The notes under the pieces are model-generated. The model worked only from the letters and a program-made list of their open reading frames with translations. It was not told the origin of the DNA and made no database searches. Below are positions 25,355 to 32,862 of a DNA stretch of 64,000 nt, piece by piece (within the stretch, counting starts at the first letter, position 1; every line of letters starts with the position of its first letter). The DNA comes from Pseudomonas putida (lineage in GTDB: Bacteria > Pseudomonadota > Gammaproteobacteria > Pseudomonadales > Pseudomonadaceae), in assembly GCF_028682475.1 (NCBI RefSeq), contig NZ_JANHLE010000004.1, forward strand, positions 62,001-126,000, read 5' to 3'. The translations under genes and the position numbers were made by a program.

Positions 25355-26365
25355 TCAGAACTCCAGGCAGATCTTGCCGAAATGCTGGTTGCTTTCCTGG
25401 TAGCGGAACGCGTCGACGATCTGCTCCAGGGCGAAGGTTTTATCGATGACCGGACGCAAACCGTTGGCATCGATGGCCCGCACCATTGCCTGCTGTTGGG
25501 CCCGACTGCCGACCAGCACACCTTGCAGGCGGATCTGGCGCACCAGCGCCTGCACCAGCGGCAACTGGCCGGCGACTCCGGTGAGGATTCCGATCAGCGA
25601 AATGTGCCCGCCGATGCGTGCGGCGATCATCGATTGCTCAAGCGTCGCCGGGCCACCCACTTCGATGACGTGATCGACCCCACGATTGCCGGTGAGCTGG
25701 CGCACCGTTTCGCCCCAGGCCGGGGTCTTGCGGTAGTTGATCAGGTGATCGGCGCCCATGGCCTTGAGGCGTTCGAGCTTGTCGTCACTGGACGAGGTGG
25801 CAATCACCGTGGCGCCGGCCAGTTTGGCGAACTGCAGGGCGAAGATCGAAACACCGCCCGTGCCTTGTACCAGCACGGTATCGCCCGGCTTGAGTGAGTC
25901 GTCGGCCATCAGCGCGCGCCAGGCGGTAAGCCCTGCGGTGGTGAGGGTCGCCGCCTCGGCATGGCTGTAGCCTTTGGGGGCATGGGTAAACGAGGTAGCA
26001 CGCGCGGTGACCTGTTCGCGGGCATAGCCATCGATACCGTCTCCTGGCACCGTCGCAAAGCCTTCCACCAGCGCCTGGCCGTCAAGCCAGTCGGGGAAGA
26101 AGGTGCTGACCACGGCATCACCCACGGCAAACTCCGTCACGCCGCTACCCACAGCCGTGACCACGCCGGCACCGTCGGCCATGGGGATGCGTGACTCGGC
26201 TGGTCCCCACATGCCGCTGACCACGGCAAAATCATGATAGTTGAGCGAGTTGGCGTGCAACCGGACGGTGATCTCCCCGGACTTGGGTGCGGCGGCCTCG
26301 CAGGTGCCGACTTGAACCTTGTCGTAACCACCACCCGCCTGGACATAAATAGCCTTGCTGCTCAT
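25355..26365 (-). CDS. MDR-superfamily NAD(P)-dependent alcohol dehydrogenase/quinone oxidoreductase
   Basis: The 336-residue protein (start MSSKAIYVQAGGGYDKVQ after an AGGAGG ribosome-binding site) has the medium-chain dehydrogenase fold: a GroES-like N-terminal half (LHANSLNYHDFAVVSG; MADGAGVVTAVGSGV) and a Rossmann half (VLVQGTGGVSIFALQFAKLAGATVIATSSSDDKL). The usual GHE zinc motif is replaced by ADGAG and the structural four-Cys zinc loop is absent, so it looks zinc-independent, nearer to quinone oxidoreductases, although such proteins are often annotated as alcohol dehydrogenases. The substrate is unknown. It is divergent from the fecI gene. Confidence 0.85.
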   Translation of the reverse strand: MSSKAIYVQAGGGYDKVQVGTCEAAAPKSGEITVRLHANSLNYHDFAVVSGMWGPAESRIPMADGAGVVTAVGSGVTEFAVGDAVVSTFFPDWLDGQALVEGFATVPGDGIDGYAREQVTARATSFTHAPKGYSHAEAATLTTAGLTAWRALMADDSLKPGDTVLVQGTGGVSIFALQFAKLAGATVIATSSSDDKLERLKAMGADHLINYRKTPAWGETVRQLTGNRGVDHVIEVGGPATLEQSMIAARIGGHISLIGILTGVAGQLPLVQALVRQIRLQGVLVGSRAQQQAMVRAIDANGLRPVIDKTFALEQIVDAFRYQESNQHFGKICLEF

Positions 26366-26464
26366 GCGAACCTCCTGGTTGGATCGGGTAAATAGCTGGT
26401 CAGTCTTGGCCTCGACTTGCCAGCGGTCAAGCGCCAGCGCTTGCGAAATATCCAGACAAACAAC

Positions 26465-26483
26465 AATAATGCGACTAATTATC
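26465..26483. promoter_or_regulatory. Fur box in front of the FecI-type sigma gene
   Basis: AATAATGCGACTAATTATC matches the Fur consensus GATAATGATAATCATTATC at 14 of 19 positions. It lies 24 bases before the sigma-factor ATG. Iron repression of the sigma/anti-sigma/receptor unit follows from this placement. Confidence 0.75.
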
Positions 26484-26506
26484 AATTACTGCGCTGGTTG
26501 TCGTTC

Positions 26507-27007
26507 ATGCCCGCTCCCGATCATGCTGCTCTGCATACGCTCTACAGCGAACACCACGGTTGGCTGAAAAGCTGGCTACGCGCCCGCCTGGGCAACGCCA
26601 GCGATGCCGCTGACCTGGCCCAGGACACCTTTATCCGGGTGCTGACCGCGCGCAATGCCCAGACCATTCGCGAGCCGCGCAGTTATCTGGGCGCCATCGC
26701 CAATGCGCTGATGATCGATAAATTCCGTCGCAAGGCGCTGGAGCAGGCTTACCTTGCCGAACTGGCAAACCGCCCGGAACGGATGGCCGATTCGCCGGAA
26801 ACGCGCTTGCTGATCCTCGAAACCCTGGTGGCCGTCGACACCCTGCTCGACGGATTGGGGGAGCGCACCCGCCGCATCTTCCTCGCCGTGCAACTGGAAG
26901 GCCTGAGCTATGTCGCCACCGCTGAGCGCCTGGGGGTTTCGGTCACCACGGTGAAAAAGCACCTGATCCGCGCCATGACTCACTGCCTGCTGCTGACGGA
27001 CGACTGA
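26507..27007 (+). CDS. ECF sigma factor, FecI (iron-siderophore) type
   Basis: FecI-type sigma factors direct transcription of a TonB receptor gene when the cognate siderophore signals through the receptor and FecR. The chosen start MPAPDHAALHTLYSEHHGWLKSW gives 166 residues. Region 2 is visible (ARLGNASDAADLAQDTFIRVLT, with RSYLGAIANALMIDKFRRK) and region 4 helix-turn-helix near the end (LEGLSYVATAERLGVSVTTVKKHLIRAM). The stop abuts the FecR gene (TGAATG). The Fur box upstream indicates iron repression. Confidence 0.94.
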   Translation: MPAPDHAALHTLYSEHHGWLKSWLRARLGNASDAADLAQDTFIRVLTARNAQTIREPRSYLGAIANALMIDKFRRKALEQAYLAELANRPERMADSPETRLLILETLVAVDTLLDGLGERTRRIFLAVQLEGLSYVATAERLGVSVTTVKKHLIRAMTHCLLLTDD

Positions 27008-27955
27008 ATGGCTCAAGCGCTGGATTACCGTACCCTCGAAGCCGCTGCGACCTGGTATGTCCAGCTCAACGCGGCGCAGCCCAGTGATGCCCAGCTGCAA
27101 GCCTGGCAAGACTGGCTGGGCAAAAGCCAGGCGCATGCCCAGGCATGGGCCCGGGTGGAAAAGCTGCAACGCCAGTTTGGCAGCCTGCCGGCCGATGTCG
27201 CCCTGCCGACCCTGGCCGGCGTCCGCGCGCGCCGTCGTGCAGTGGTAAAGACCCTGGCCGTGCTCCTGTCCGTCGGTGCCGCCGGCTGGAGCGTGCAGCA
27301 AAGCACTCCGGCCCAGGCCCTGATGGCCGAACTGCGCACCGGCAAGGGGCAACGGCGCCAGGTCAGGCTTAGCGATGGCAGCCAGCTCGAACTCAATTCC
27401 GACAGTGCCGTGGATATCCACTTTGATGACCAGCAGCGCCTGTTGCGCCTGTACCGCGGCGAGATCATGGTGCAGACCGCCAGCGACCCTGCCGCCCGCC
27501 CCTTCGAAGTGCAGACCGCCGAGGGCCGCGTGCGCGCCCTGGGCACGCGTTTCAGTGTGCGCAGCGACGACGGCCAGAGCCGGGTCAGCGTGTTGCAGCA
27601 CGCAGTGGAGATTCGTCCTGTGGATAACCCGCTGCTGATGCGGCGCCTGGATGCCGGGCAAACGGTCAGCTTCGACCCGCGGCAGATCGGTAGCGTCCAT
27701 AGCGCAGCACCCGGCACTGGCGCCTGGACCCAAGGCATGTTGACGGTGATCGAATGGCGCCTGGCCGACTTTGTCAGCGAGCTGCGCCGCTACCGCCCGG
27801 GCATGCTGCGCTGCGCTGAAGGCATTGCCGATTTGCGCCTGTCCGGTGCCTTTCGCATCGACGATACCGACACCATTCTGGAAAACCTCAGCGCCTCGTT
27901 GCCAGTCAAGGTGCGCTACCTCACCCGCTACTGGGTCAGCATCGAGGCGGTCTGA
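27008..27955 (+). CDS. FecR-type transmembrane anti-sigma regulator
   Basis: FecR proteins hold the sigma factor inactive (or activate it) and span the inner membrane to sense the receptor's signalling domain. The 315-residue protein has a cytoplasmic N-terminal DUF4880-type helix bundle (ATWYVQLNAAQPSDAQLQAWQDWLGKSQAHAQAWARVEKLQRQF), one membrane segment (about residues 78-96, KTLAVLLSVGAAGWSV) and a periplasmic FecR domain (VRLSDGSQLELNSDSAVDIHFDDQQR; GTRFSVRSDDGQSRVSVLQHAVEI) with a C-terminal secretin-like subdomain. Its ATG directly follows the sigma-factor stop. Confidence 0.94.
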   Translation: MAQALDYRTLEAAATWYVQLNAAQPSDAQLQAWQDWLGKSQAHAQAWARVEKLQRQFGSLPADVALPTLAGVRARRRAVVKTLAVLLSVGAAGWSVQQSTPAQALMAELRTGKGQRRQVRLSDGSQLELNSDSAVDIHFDDQQRLLRLYRGEIMVQTASDPAARPFEVQTAEGRVRALGTRFSVRSDDGQSRVSVLQHAVEIRPVDNPLLMRRLDAGQTVSFDPRQIGSVHSAAPGTGAWTQGMLTVIEWRLADFVSELRRYRPGMLRCAEGIADLRLSGAFRIDDTDTILENLSASLPVKVRYLTRYWVSIEAV

Positions 27956-28059
27956 ACAATTTCAACAAAAGGGTTGCCGATTTTCATTCTCATTCGGCTA
28001 CGCAGTTAAAGCAGCAAATCCAGCTGCACCTCTGCCCAGCCAATCGAAGGAAAACCTGC

Positions 28060-30543
28060 ATGACCCGCATTTGCCCCCGGGCACCCCGCCCTCTGGTTCG
28101 CGCCGCTCACCTGGCATTGTTCGGCCTGACCCTGGCGCCGCTGCCGCTGTTGGCCTTGCTGCCGACGCAGGCCATGGCACAGAGCGCCAGCAAGAACTTT
28201 CAGATCGCGCCGGGGGCGCTGGGCACCAATCTCAGTCTGTTTGCCACCCGCGCCAACATCACCCTGTCGTTCGATGCCCGCCAGACTCAGGGCCGGCAAT
28301 CGGCGGGGCTGCAGGGTGATTATTCGGTGGAAGAAGGCCTGGCGCGGCTGCTGCAGGGCAGCGGCCTGCAGGCCCAGCGCCAGAGCAACGGCGGCTATGT
28401 GCTGGTCCCGGCCGATACCAGCGGCGCGCTGGAGCTGGGGGCGACCAGTATCAACGGCCAGCTCCTCGGCGAAACCACGGAAAACACCGGCTCCTACACC
28501 ACCGCCGCTTCCCGGACTGCGACCAAGCTGCCGCTGTCGATTCGCGAAACACCGCAATCGATCACCGTTGTCACTCGCCAGTTGATGGATGACCAGGGCG
28601 CCCAGAGCATCTCCGATGTGTTGCGCAATACCCCCGGCGTATCGGCGCAGACCTACGACAGCGACCGCACCGAATTTTCCAGCCGCGGCCTGGTCATCAC
28701 CAACTACCAGTACGACGGTGTGAACACCATTTACGACGGGGTCTACGACGAAGGCACCGCCCATGTCGACATGGCCATCTATGACCGGGTCGAAGTGCTC
28801 AAGGGCGCGACCGGGCTGATGACCGGCTCCGGCGATCCTTCGGCGACGGTCAACCTGATCCGCAAGAAACCCACCGCACAGTTCCAGGCCTCGCTGACCG
28901 GCAGTGCCGGCAGTTGGGACAACTATCGCGGCGAAGGCGATGTTTCCGGGCCGCTGAACAGCAGCGGCACCCTGCGCGGCCGCTTTGTCGGCGCACAACA
29001 GGACAAGAAGGGTTATCAGGATCACTACCAGCAGAAGAAAGAGGTGTACTACGGCATTCTCGAAGCCGACATTACCCCCGACACCCTGCTGACGGTCGGT
29101 ATCGACCAGCAGAACACCACTCCGCGCGGTACCTCCTGGACCGGCAACCCGGTGTACTTTGCCGACGGCGGTCGTACCGATTTCTCCCGTTCGTTCAACC
29201 CAGGCGCCGACTGGAGCCGTCGCGACTTCCAGAACCGCACCTACTTCGCCTCCCTGGAACAGGCACTGGTCAACGACTGGTCGCTCAAGTTCAGCGTCAA
29301 CCAGCTGCAAAGCGACCACGACACCCGTCTGGCCTCGGCCAGTGGTGGCTCACCGGATCGCGACGGCAATGGCATGTCCTTCTTCTGGGGGCGCTGGGAA
29401 GGACATCGGGTACAGAACTCTGCCGACCTGAACCTCTCCGGCCCCTTCAGCCTGTTCGGTCGCCAGCATGATCTGGTGGTCGGCTATAACACCTCATTCT
29501 CGCGCCAGACCGGCAGCACCTGGGACACCACCAAAAGCGGCGAAACCGGTATGGTGCCGGGCAGTATTTTCGATTGGGACGGCCACATCGGCGTGCCGGA
29601 CTTCCCGAAAAACGGCAAGTACGAACAGAAGAAGAGCCAGAGCGGCGCCTACATCGCCACCCGCCTGCGCCCCACCGACGACCTGTCGGTGATCCTCGGT
29701 ACCCGTGTCAGCACCTTCAAGTATCACGATAATTATGACTACGACGGTCTGAACCCGGATGTCTTCGCCGACAACTCGGCCAGCTACAAACAGCATGGCG
29801 TGGTCACGCCCTATGCCGGCGTGGTGTATGACCTGAACGACACCTACTCGGTGTACACCAGCTACACCTCGATCTACCAGCCGCAGAGCAACAAGGACAG
29901 CAACGGCGTCACTCTCGATCCGGTTGAAGGCGACAGCTACGAAGCCGGTCTGAAGGCGGCCTACTTCGACGGCAGGCTCAATGCCAGCCTGGCCTTCTTC
30001 CGCATCGAGCAGGACAACGTCGCCGAGTCGATCGGCACCAACCCGGTCACCAACGAAGGCATCTACAAGGCCACCAGCGGTGCAATCACCAAGGGCCTGG
30101 AGCTGGAAATCGCCGGCGAGCTGCAAGAAGGCTGGAACCTCTCGGCCGGCTACACCTATGCGCGCACCCGCGATGCCGACGAGCAGCGCATGTACGGCTT
30201 CCCGATGAGCACCAGCAAGCCTGAGCATCTGGTACGTGTGTTCACCACTTATCGCCTGCCGGGGATGCTGGACAAAGTCACGGTCGGTGGCGGGGTGAAC
30301 TGGCAGAGTGCGTTCTACGGCAAGATCTACAGCAGTGCGGTGAGCGACTACACCTACATCAAGCAAGGCGGCTATACCCTGGTCGACCTGATGAGCCGCT
30401 ACCAGTATGACGAGCACCTGAGCTTCACGGTCAACGCCAACAACGTGTTCGACAAACGCTACCTGAGCGGCCTGGGCAACTTCGACACCACCTACTATGG
30501 TGAGCCGCGCAATGTAATGCTGACTACGCGCTGGGACTTTTGA
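28060..30543 (+). CDS. TonB-dependent siderophore receptor with N-terminal signalling (STN) domain
   Basis: The 827-residue protein has a signal peptide (cut after AMA, about residue 41), an STN signalling domain (SKNFQIAPGALGTNLSLFATRANITLSFD...; about residues 44-130), the plug (TKLPLSIRETPQSITVVTRQLMDDQ; NTPGVSAQ) and a 22-strand barrel ending in Phe (TTRWDF). The STN domain matches the sigma/anti-sigma pair directly upstream, so it should be a transducing receptor of the FpvA/FoxA/FiuA class that induces its own synthesis. A candidate ECF promoter region (GGGTTGCCGATTTTC, near 27971) lies in the 104-base gap. The siderophore cannot be named from sequence. Confidence 0.94.
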   Translation: MTRICPRAPRPLVRAAHLALFGLTLAPLPLLALLPTQAMAQSASKNFQIAPGALGTNLSLFATRANITLSFDARQTQGRQSAGLQGDYSVEEGLARLLQGSGLQAQRQSNGGYVLVPADTSGALELGATSINGQLLGETTENTGSYTTAASRTATKLPLSIRETPQSITVVTRQLMDDQGAQSISDVLRNTPGVSAQTYDSDRTEFSSRGLVITNYQYDGVNTIYDGVYDEGTAHVDMAIYDRVEVLKGATGLMTGSGDPSATVNLIRKKPTAQFQASLTGSAGSWDNYRGEGDVSGPLNSSGTLRGRFVGAQQDKKGYQDHYQQKKEVYYGILEADITPDTLLTVGIDQQNTTPRGTSWTGNPVYFADGGRTDFSRSFNPGADWSRRDFQNRTYFASLEQALVNDWSLKFSVNQLQSDHDTRLASASGGSPDRDGNGMSFFWGRWEGHRVQNSADLNLSGPFSLFGRQHDLVVGYNTSFSRQTGSTWDTTKSGETGMVPGSIFDWDGHIGVPDFPKNGKYEQKKSQSGAYIATRLRPTDDLSVILGTRVSTFKYHDNYDYDGLNPDVFADNSASYKQHGVVTPYAGVVYDLNDTYSVYTSYTSIYQPQSNKDSNGVTLDPVEGDSYEAGLKAAYFDGRLNASLAFFRIEQDNVAESIGTNPVTNEGIYKATSGAITKGLELEIAGELQEGWNLSAGYTYARTRDADEQRMYGFPMSTSKPEHLVRVFTTYRLPGMLDKVTVGGGVNWQSAFYGKIYSSAVSDYTYIKQGGYTLVDLMSRYQYDEHLSFTVNANNVFDKRYLSGLGNFDTTYYGEPRNVMLTTRWDF

Positions 30544-30549
30544 GGCCTG

Positions 30550-30614
30550 ATCGCGGGGCAAGCCCGCTCCCACTGGACAACGCCAAAGCGGTGGGAGCGG
30601 GCTTGCCCCGCGAT
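30550..30614. repeat. REP pair after the siderophore receptor gene
   Basis: Two exact inverted 24-base REP copies at 30550-30573 and 30591-30614 with a 17-base spacer, between the convergent receptor and HAD genes. Confidence 0.92.
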
Positions 30615-30618
30615 AGCT

Positions 30619-31212
30619 TCAACCTTGCAACAACGCCTGCAACGCCCGGCAATCCGCCGCATGCCAGTCGGTCAATTCCGGCCAGGGATTGTCCGGCAGA
30701 TTGACCAGGACAGTCCGCGAGCCCGCCGCACGGCCGCAATCGAGGTCAAAACGGTAATCACCGACCATGACCATCTCGGCCGGCGCTACATTCCACGCCT
30801 CGGCCAGCTTCAACAAGCCACCGGGATGCGGCTTGGGTGGCGCTTCGTCACGTCCCAGCACGTACGGCTCGGCAAAGCAGTCCGCCAGGCCGATAGCTTC
30901 CAGCGTCACATGCGCCAGCTCACGCGCATTGCGGGTAAGGATACCCAGCTGACAACCCCGCCCGGCCAGCTCACGCACCAGCTCCACCGCGCCGACTGCA
31001 GCCTGCGAGCCAATCGCCAGATCACGTTCATGCTCCAGTAACCAGGCATGCTTGGCCGCAGCTTCGGCAGCAGGCAATGCCGCCAGGTGGGTAAGGATGT
31101 CGTCCGCCGGCGGAATCTCCAGGGCCTCGCGAATGGCCGCGAAGTCATGCACCGCGACAGTCAGGGTGCCGTCCATGTCGAACACCCAATGGCGGATATC
31201 CTTGAGGCTCAT
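30619..31212 (-). CDS. HAD-superfamily hydrolase (phosphoglycolate-phosphatase-like)
   Basis: A 197-residue soluble protein with HAD motif I FDMDGTLT (nucleophile Asp near residue 11), motif II ILTRNA, motif III Lys in PPKPHPGGLLKL and motif IV MVGDYRFDLDCGRAAG. The cap is a small helical C1 type, as in phosphoglycolate phosphatase and beta-phosphoglucomutase-like enzymes. The phosphorylated substrate is unknown. Its ATG overlaps the tesB stop by 4 bases, so the two are translationally coupled. Confidence 0.9.
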   Translation of the reverse strand: MSLKDIRHWVFDMDGTLTVAVHDFAAIREALEIPPADDILTHLAALPAAEAAAKHAWLLEHERDLAIGSQAAVGAVELVRELAGRGCQLGILTRNARELAHVTLEAIGLADCFAEPYVLGRDEAPPKPHPGGLLKLAEAWNVAPAEMVMVGDYRFDLDCGRAAGSRTVLVNLPDNPWPELTDWHAADCRALQALLQG

Positions 31213-32078
31213 GCCCAGTCCTTGCGATGGCGAATCAAGCCTTCCTGGCAGGACGAAGCCACCAGTTGCCCAGCCTGGTTGAATATGTTGCCGCGGGAAA
31301 AGCCGCGAGCATTACCGGCCCACGGGCTGTCCATGGCGTACAGCAGCCACTCGTCAGCCCTGAGGTTGCCGTGGAACCACAGCGCATGGTCGAGGCTGGC
31401 AATCTGCATGTCTTTCTGCCACACCGATTTGCCATGGGGCAGCAGCGAGGTGGTCAACAGGCCGAAGTCCGAGGCATAGGCGAGCAGGTATTTGTGCAAC
31501 GCCGGCACGTCCGGCAGGTTGCCATCGGCACGGAACCAGATGTACTTCACCGGCTCGCCCGGTTTGGGATTGAACGGGTCTTCTGCGGTGACCGGGCGCA
31601 TTTCGATCGGCTTGGCGCACAGCATCTTGTCGCGGATCGTTTCAGGCAGGCGATCGGCCATGCGCTGAAACAACTCCACTTCCGACGGCAGGTTTTCCGG
31701 ACCCACCACCGCAGGCATCTGCGTCTGGTGGGCGAAACCCTCTTCGTCGTACTGGAACGAGGCGCTGCAGGTAAAGATCGGCTGGCCCTTCTGGATCGCC
31801 GTCACCCGCCGGGTACTGAAGCTGCCACCATCGCGTACCCGGTCCACCGAGTAGACCACCGGCATCGACGCATCACCCGGACGCAGGAAATAACCGTGCA
31901 ATGAATGCACATGGCGCGCTTCTTCGACCGTCTGGCTGGCGGCCGACAACGATTGCCCCAGCACCTGGCCACCGTACAGCTGGCGAAAACCCAGATCCTG
32001 ACTGCGTCCGCGAAACAGGTTTTCCTCAATGGCTTCCAGACTCAGCAAGTCGACCAGATCGTCCAACACGTGGCTCAT
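31209..32078 (-). CDS. tesB: Acyl-CoA thioesterase II
   Basis: TesB hydrolyses medium- and long-chain acyl-CoA to free acid and CoA. The 289-residue protein is a double hot-dog: the N-terminal half has the FRGRSQDLGFRQLYGGQVLGQSLSAA segment and the C-terminal half the catalytic Asp in IASLDHALWFHG, with the Thr/Gln partners further along (QAGQLVASSCQEGLIR). The length agrees with E. coli TesB (286). It is followed by the HAD gene in the same operon. Confidence 0.96.
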   Translation of the reverse strand: MSHVLDDLVDLLSLEAIEENLFRGRSQDLGFRQLYGGQVLGQSLSAASQTVEEARHVHSLHGYFLRPGDASMPVVYSVDRVRDGGSFSTRRVTAIQKGQPIFTCSASFQYDEEGFAHQTQMPAVVGPENLPSEVELFQRMADRLPETIRDKMLCAKPIEMRPVTAEDPFNPKPGEPVKYIWFRADGNLPDVPALHKYLLAYASDFGLLTTSLLPHGKSVWQKDMQIASLDHALWFHGNLRADEWLLYAMDSPWAGNARGFSRGNIFNQAGQLVASSCQEGLIRHRKDWA

Positions 32079-32155
32079 TCAAGATTCTCCAAAGCAATGC
32101 GCAACTGCGACAAATGATACAGGGTTTGTCATAGCTCACCTGTATGTTGTGCAAT

Positions 32156-32725
32156 TCAGCCACGCAGGGTCTCTTGCCACTGGGCCCGGTTGATGCGGTA
32201 CAGCACATGGGCACGCAGCGGATGGTCCTCGGACAGTTTCGGGTGCAGAAAACCGCCGTCGAGGTCCTGCTGCATGCCGATGGCCTGCATGACCTTCTGC
32301 GACGGTAGATTGCTTTCAGCAGTGAACGACACCACCTGCTCCAGGCCCAATTGGGCAAAGGCGCAGCGCAGGCTGGTCCAGGCCGCTTCGCTGGCAAAAC
32401 CCAGGCCCCAATGGCGACGCGCCAGACGCCAGCCGATCTCCACGGCTGGCGCGAAGTCGGCATCGAAGCTGACATTGAGCAGGCCGGTCATGCCGATGAA
32501 AGCGCCAGAGTCCTTGCGCTCCAACGCCCACAAGCCAAAACCGTATTCGTTGAAATGGCCCCGGATGCGGCCGATCAGTGCGGCGCTCTCAAGGCGCGTC
32601 AGCGGGGCGGGAAAATAACGCATGACCTGAGGGTCGGCGCACAGGGCGGCGAACTCGTTGAGGTCGTCATCCTGCCATTGGCGCAGCACCAATCGTGCGC
32701 TTTCCAATTCGAGTATGGGGGTCAT
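32156..32725 (-). CDS. GNAT-family N-acetyltransferase (RimJ/RimL-like)
   Basis: A 189-residue GNAT protein of the ribosomal-protein-acetyltransferase subgroup: it begins LELESARLVLRQWQDDDLNEFAAL and has the acetyl-CoA loop region WRLARRHWGLGFASEAAWTSLRCAF followed by VSFTAESNLPSQKVMQAIGM. The acceptor substrate is unknown. An AGGAG ribosome-binding site supports the start. It is upstream of tesB with a 77-base gap and may share its transcript. Confidence 0.9.
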   Translation of the reverse strand: MTPILELESARLVLRQWQDDDLNEFAALCADPQVMRYFPAPLTRLESAALIGRIRGHFNEYGFGLWALERKDSGAFIGMTGLLNVSFDADFAPAVEIGWRLARRHWGLGFASEAAWTSLRCAFAQLGLEQVVSFTAESNLPSQKVMQAIGMQQDLDGGFLHPKLSEDHPLRAHVLYRINRAQWQETLRG

Positions 32726-32798
32726 TGCCTGCTCCTGAACACATCACTTGCAGTGTACAGCGTAGGCAGAGGCAGGAAAGCTGGCGACAGGGGCCAGG

Positions 32799-32846
32799 AA
32801 AAATCAGCGTCTCGACAGTGCAGGCCAGGCCATCACTGTCGAGACG
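32799..32846 (-). terminator. Rho-independent terminator of the catecholate receptor gene
   Basis: A perfect 13-bp stem CGTCTCGACAGTG/CACTGTCGAGACG with a 13-base loop, followed on the minus strand by CTGATTTTT. It lies 17 bases after the receptor stop. Confidence 0.9.
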
Positions 32847-32862
32847 TTCAGGGCGGGAGCGA

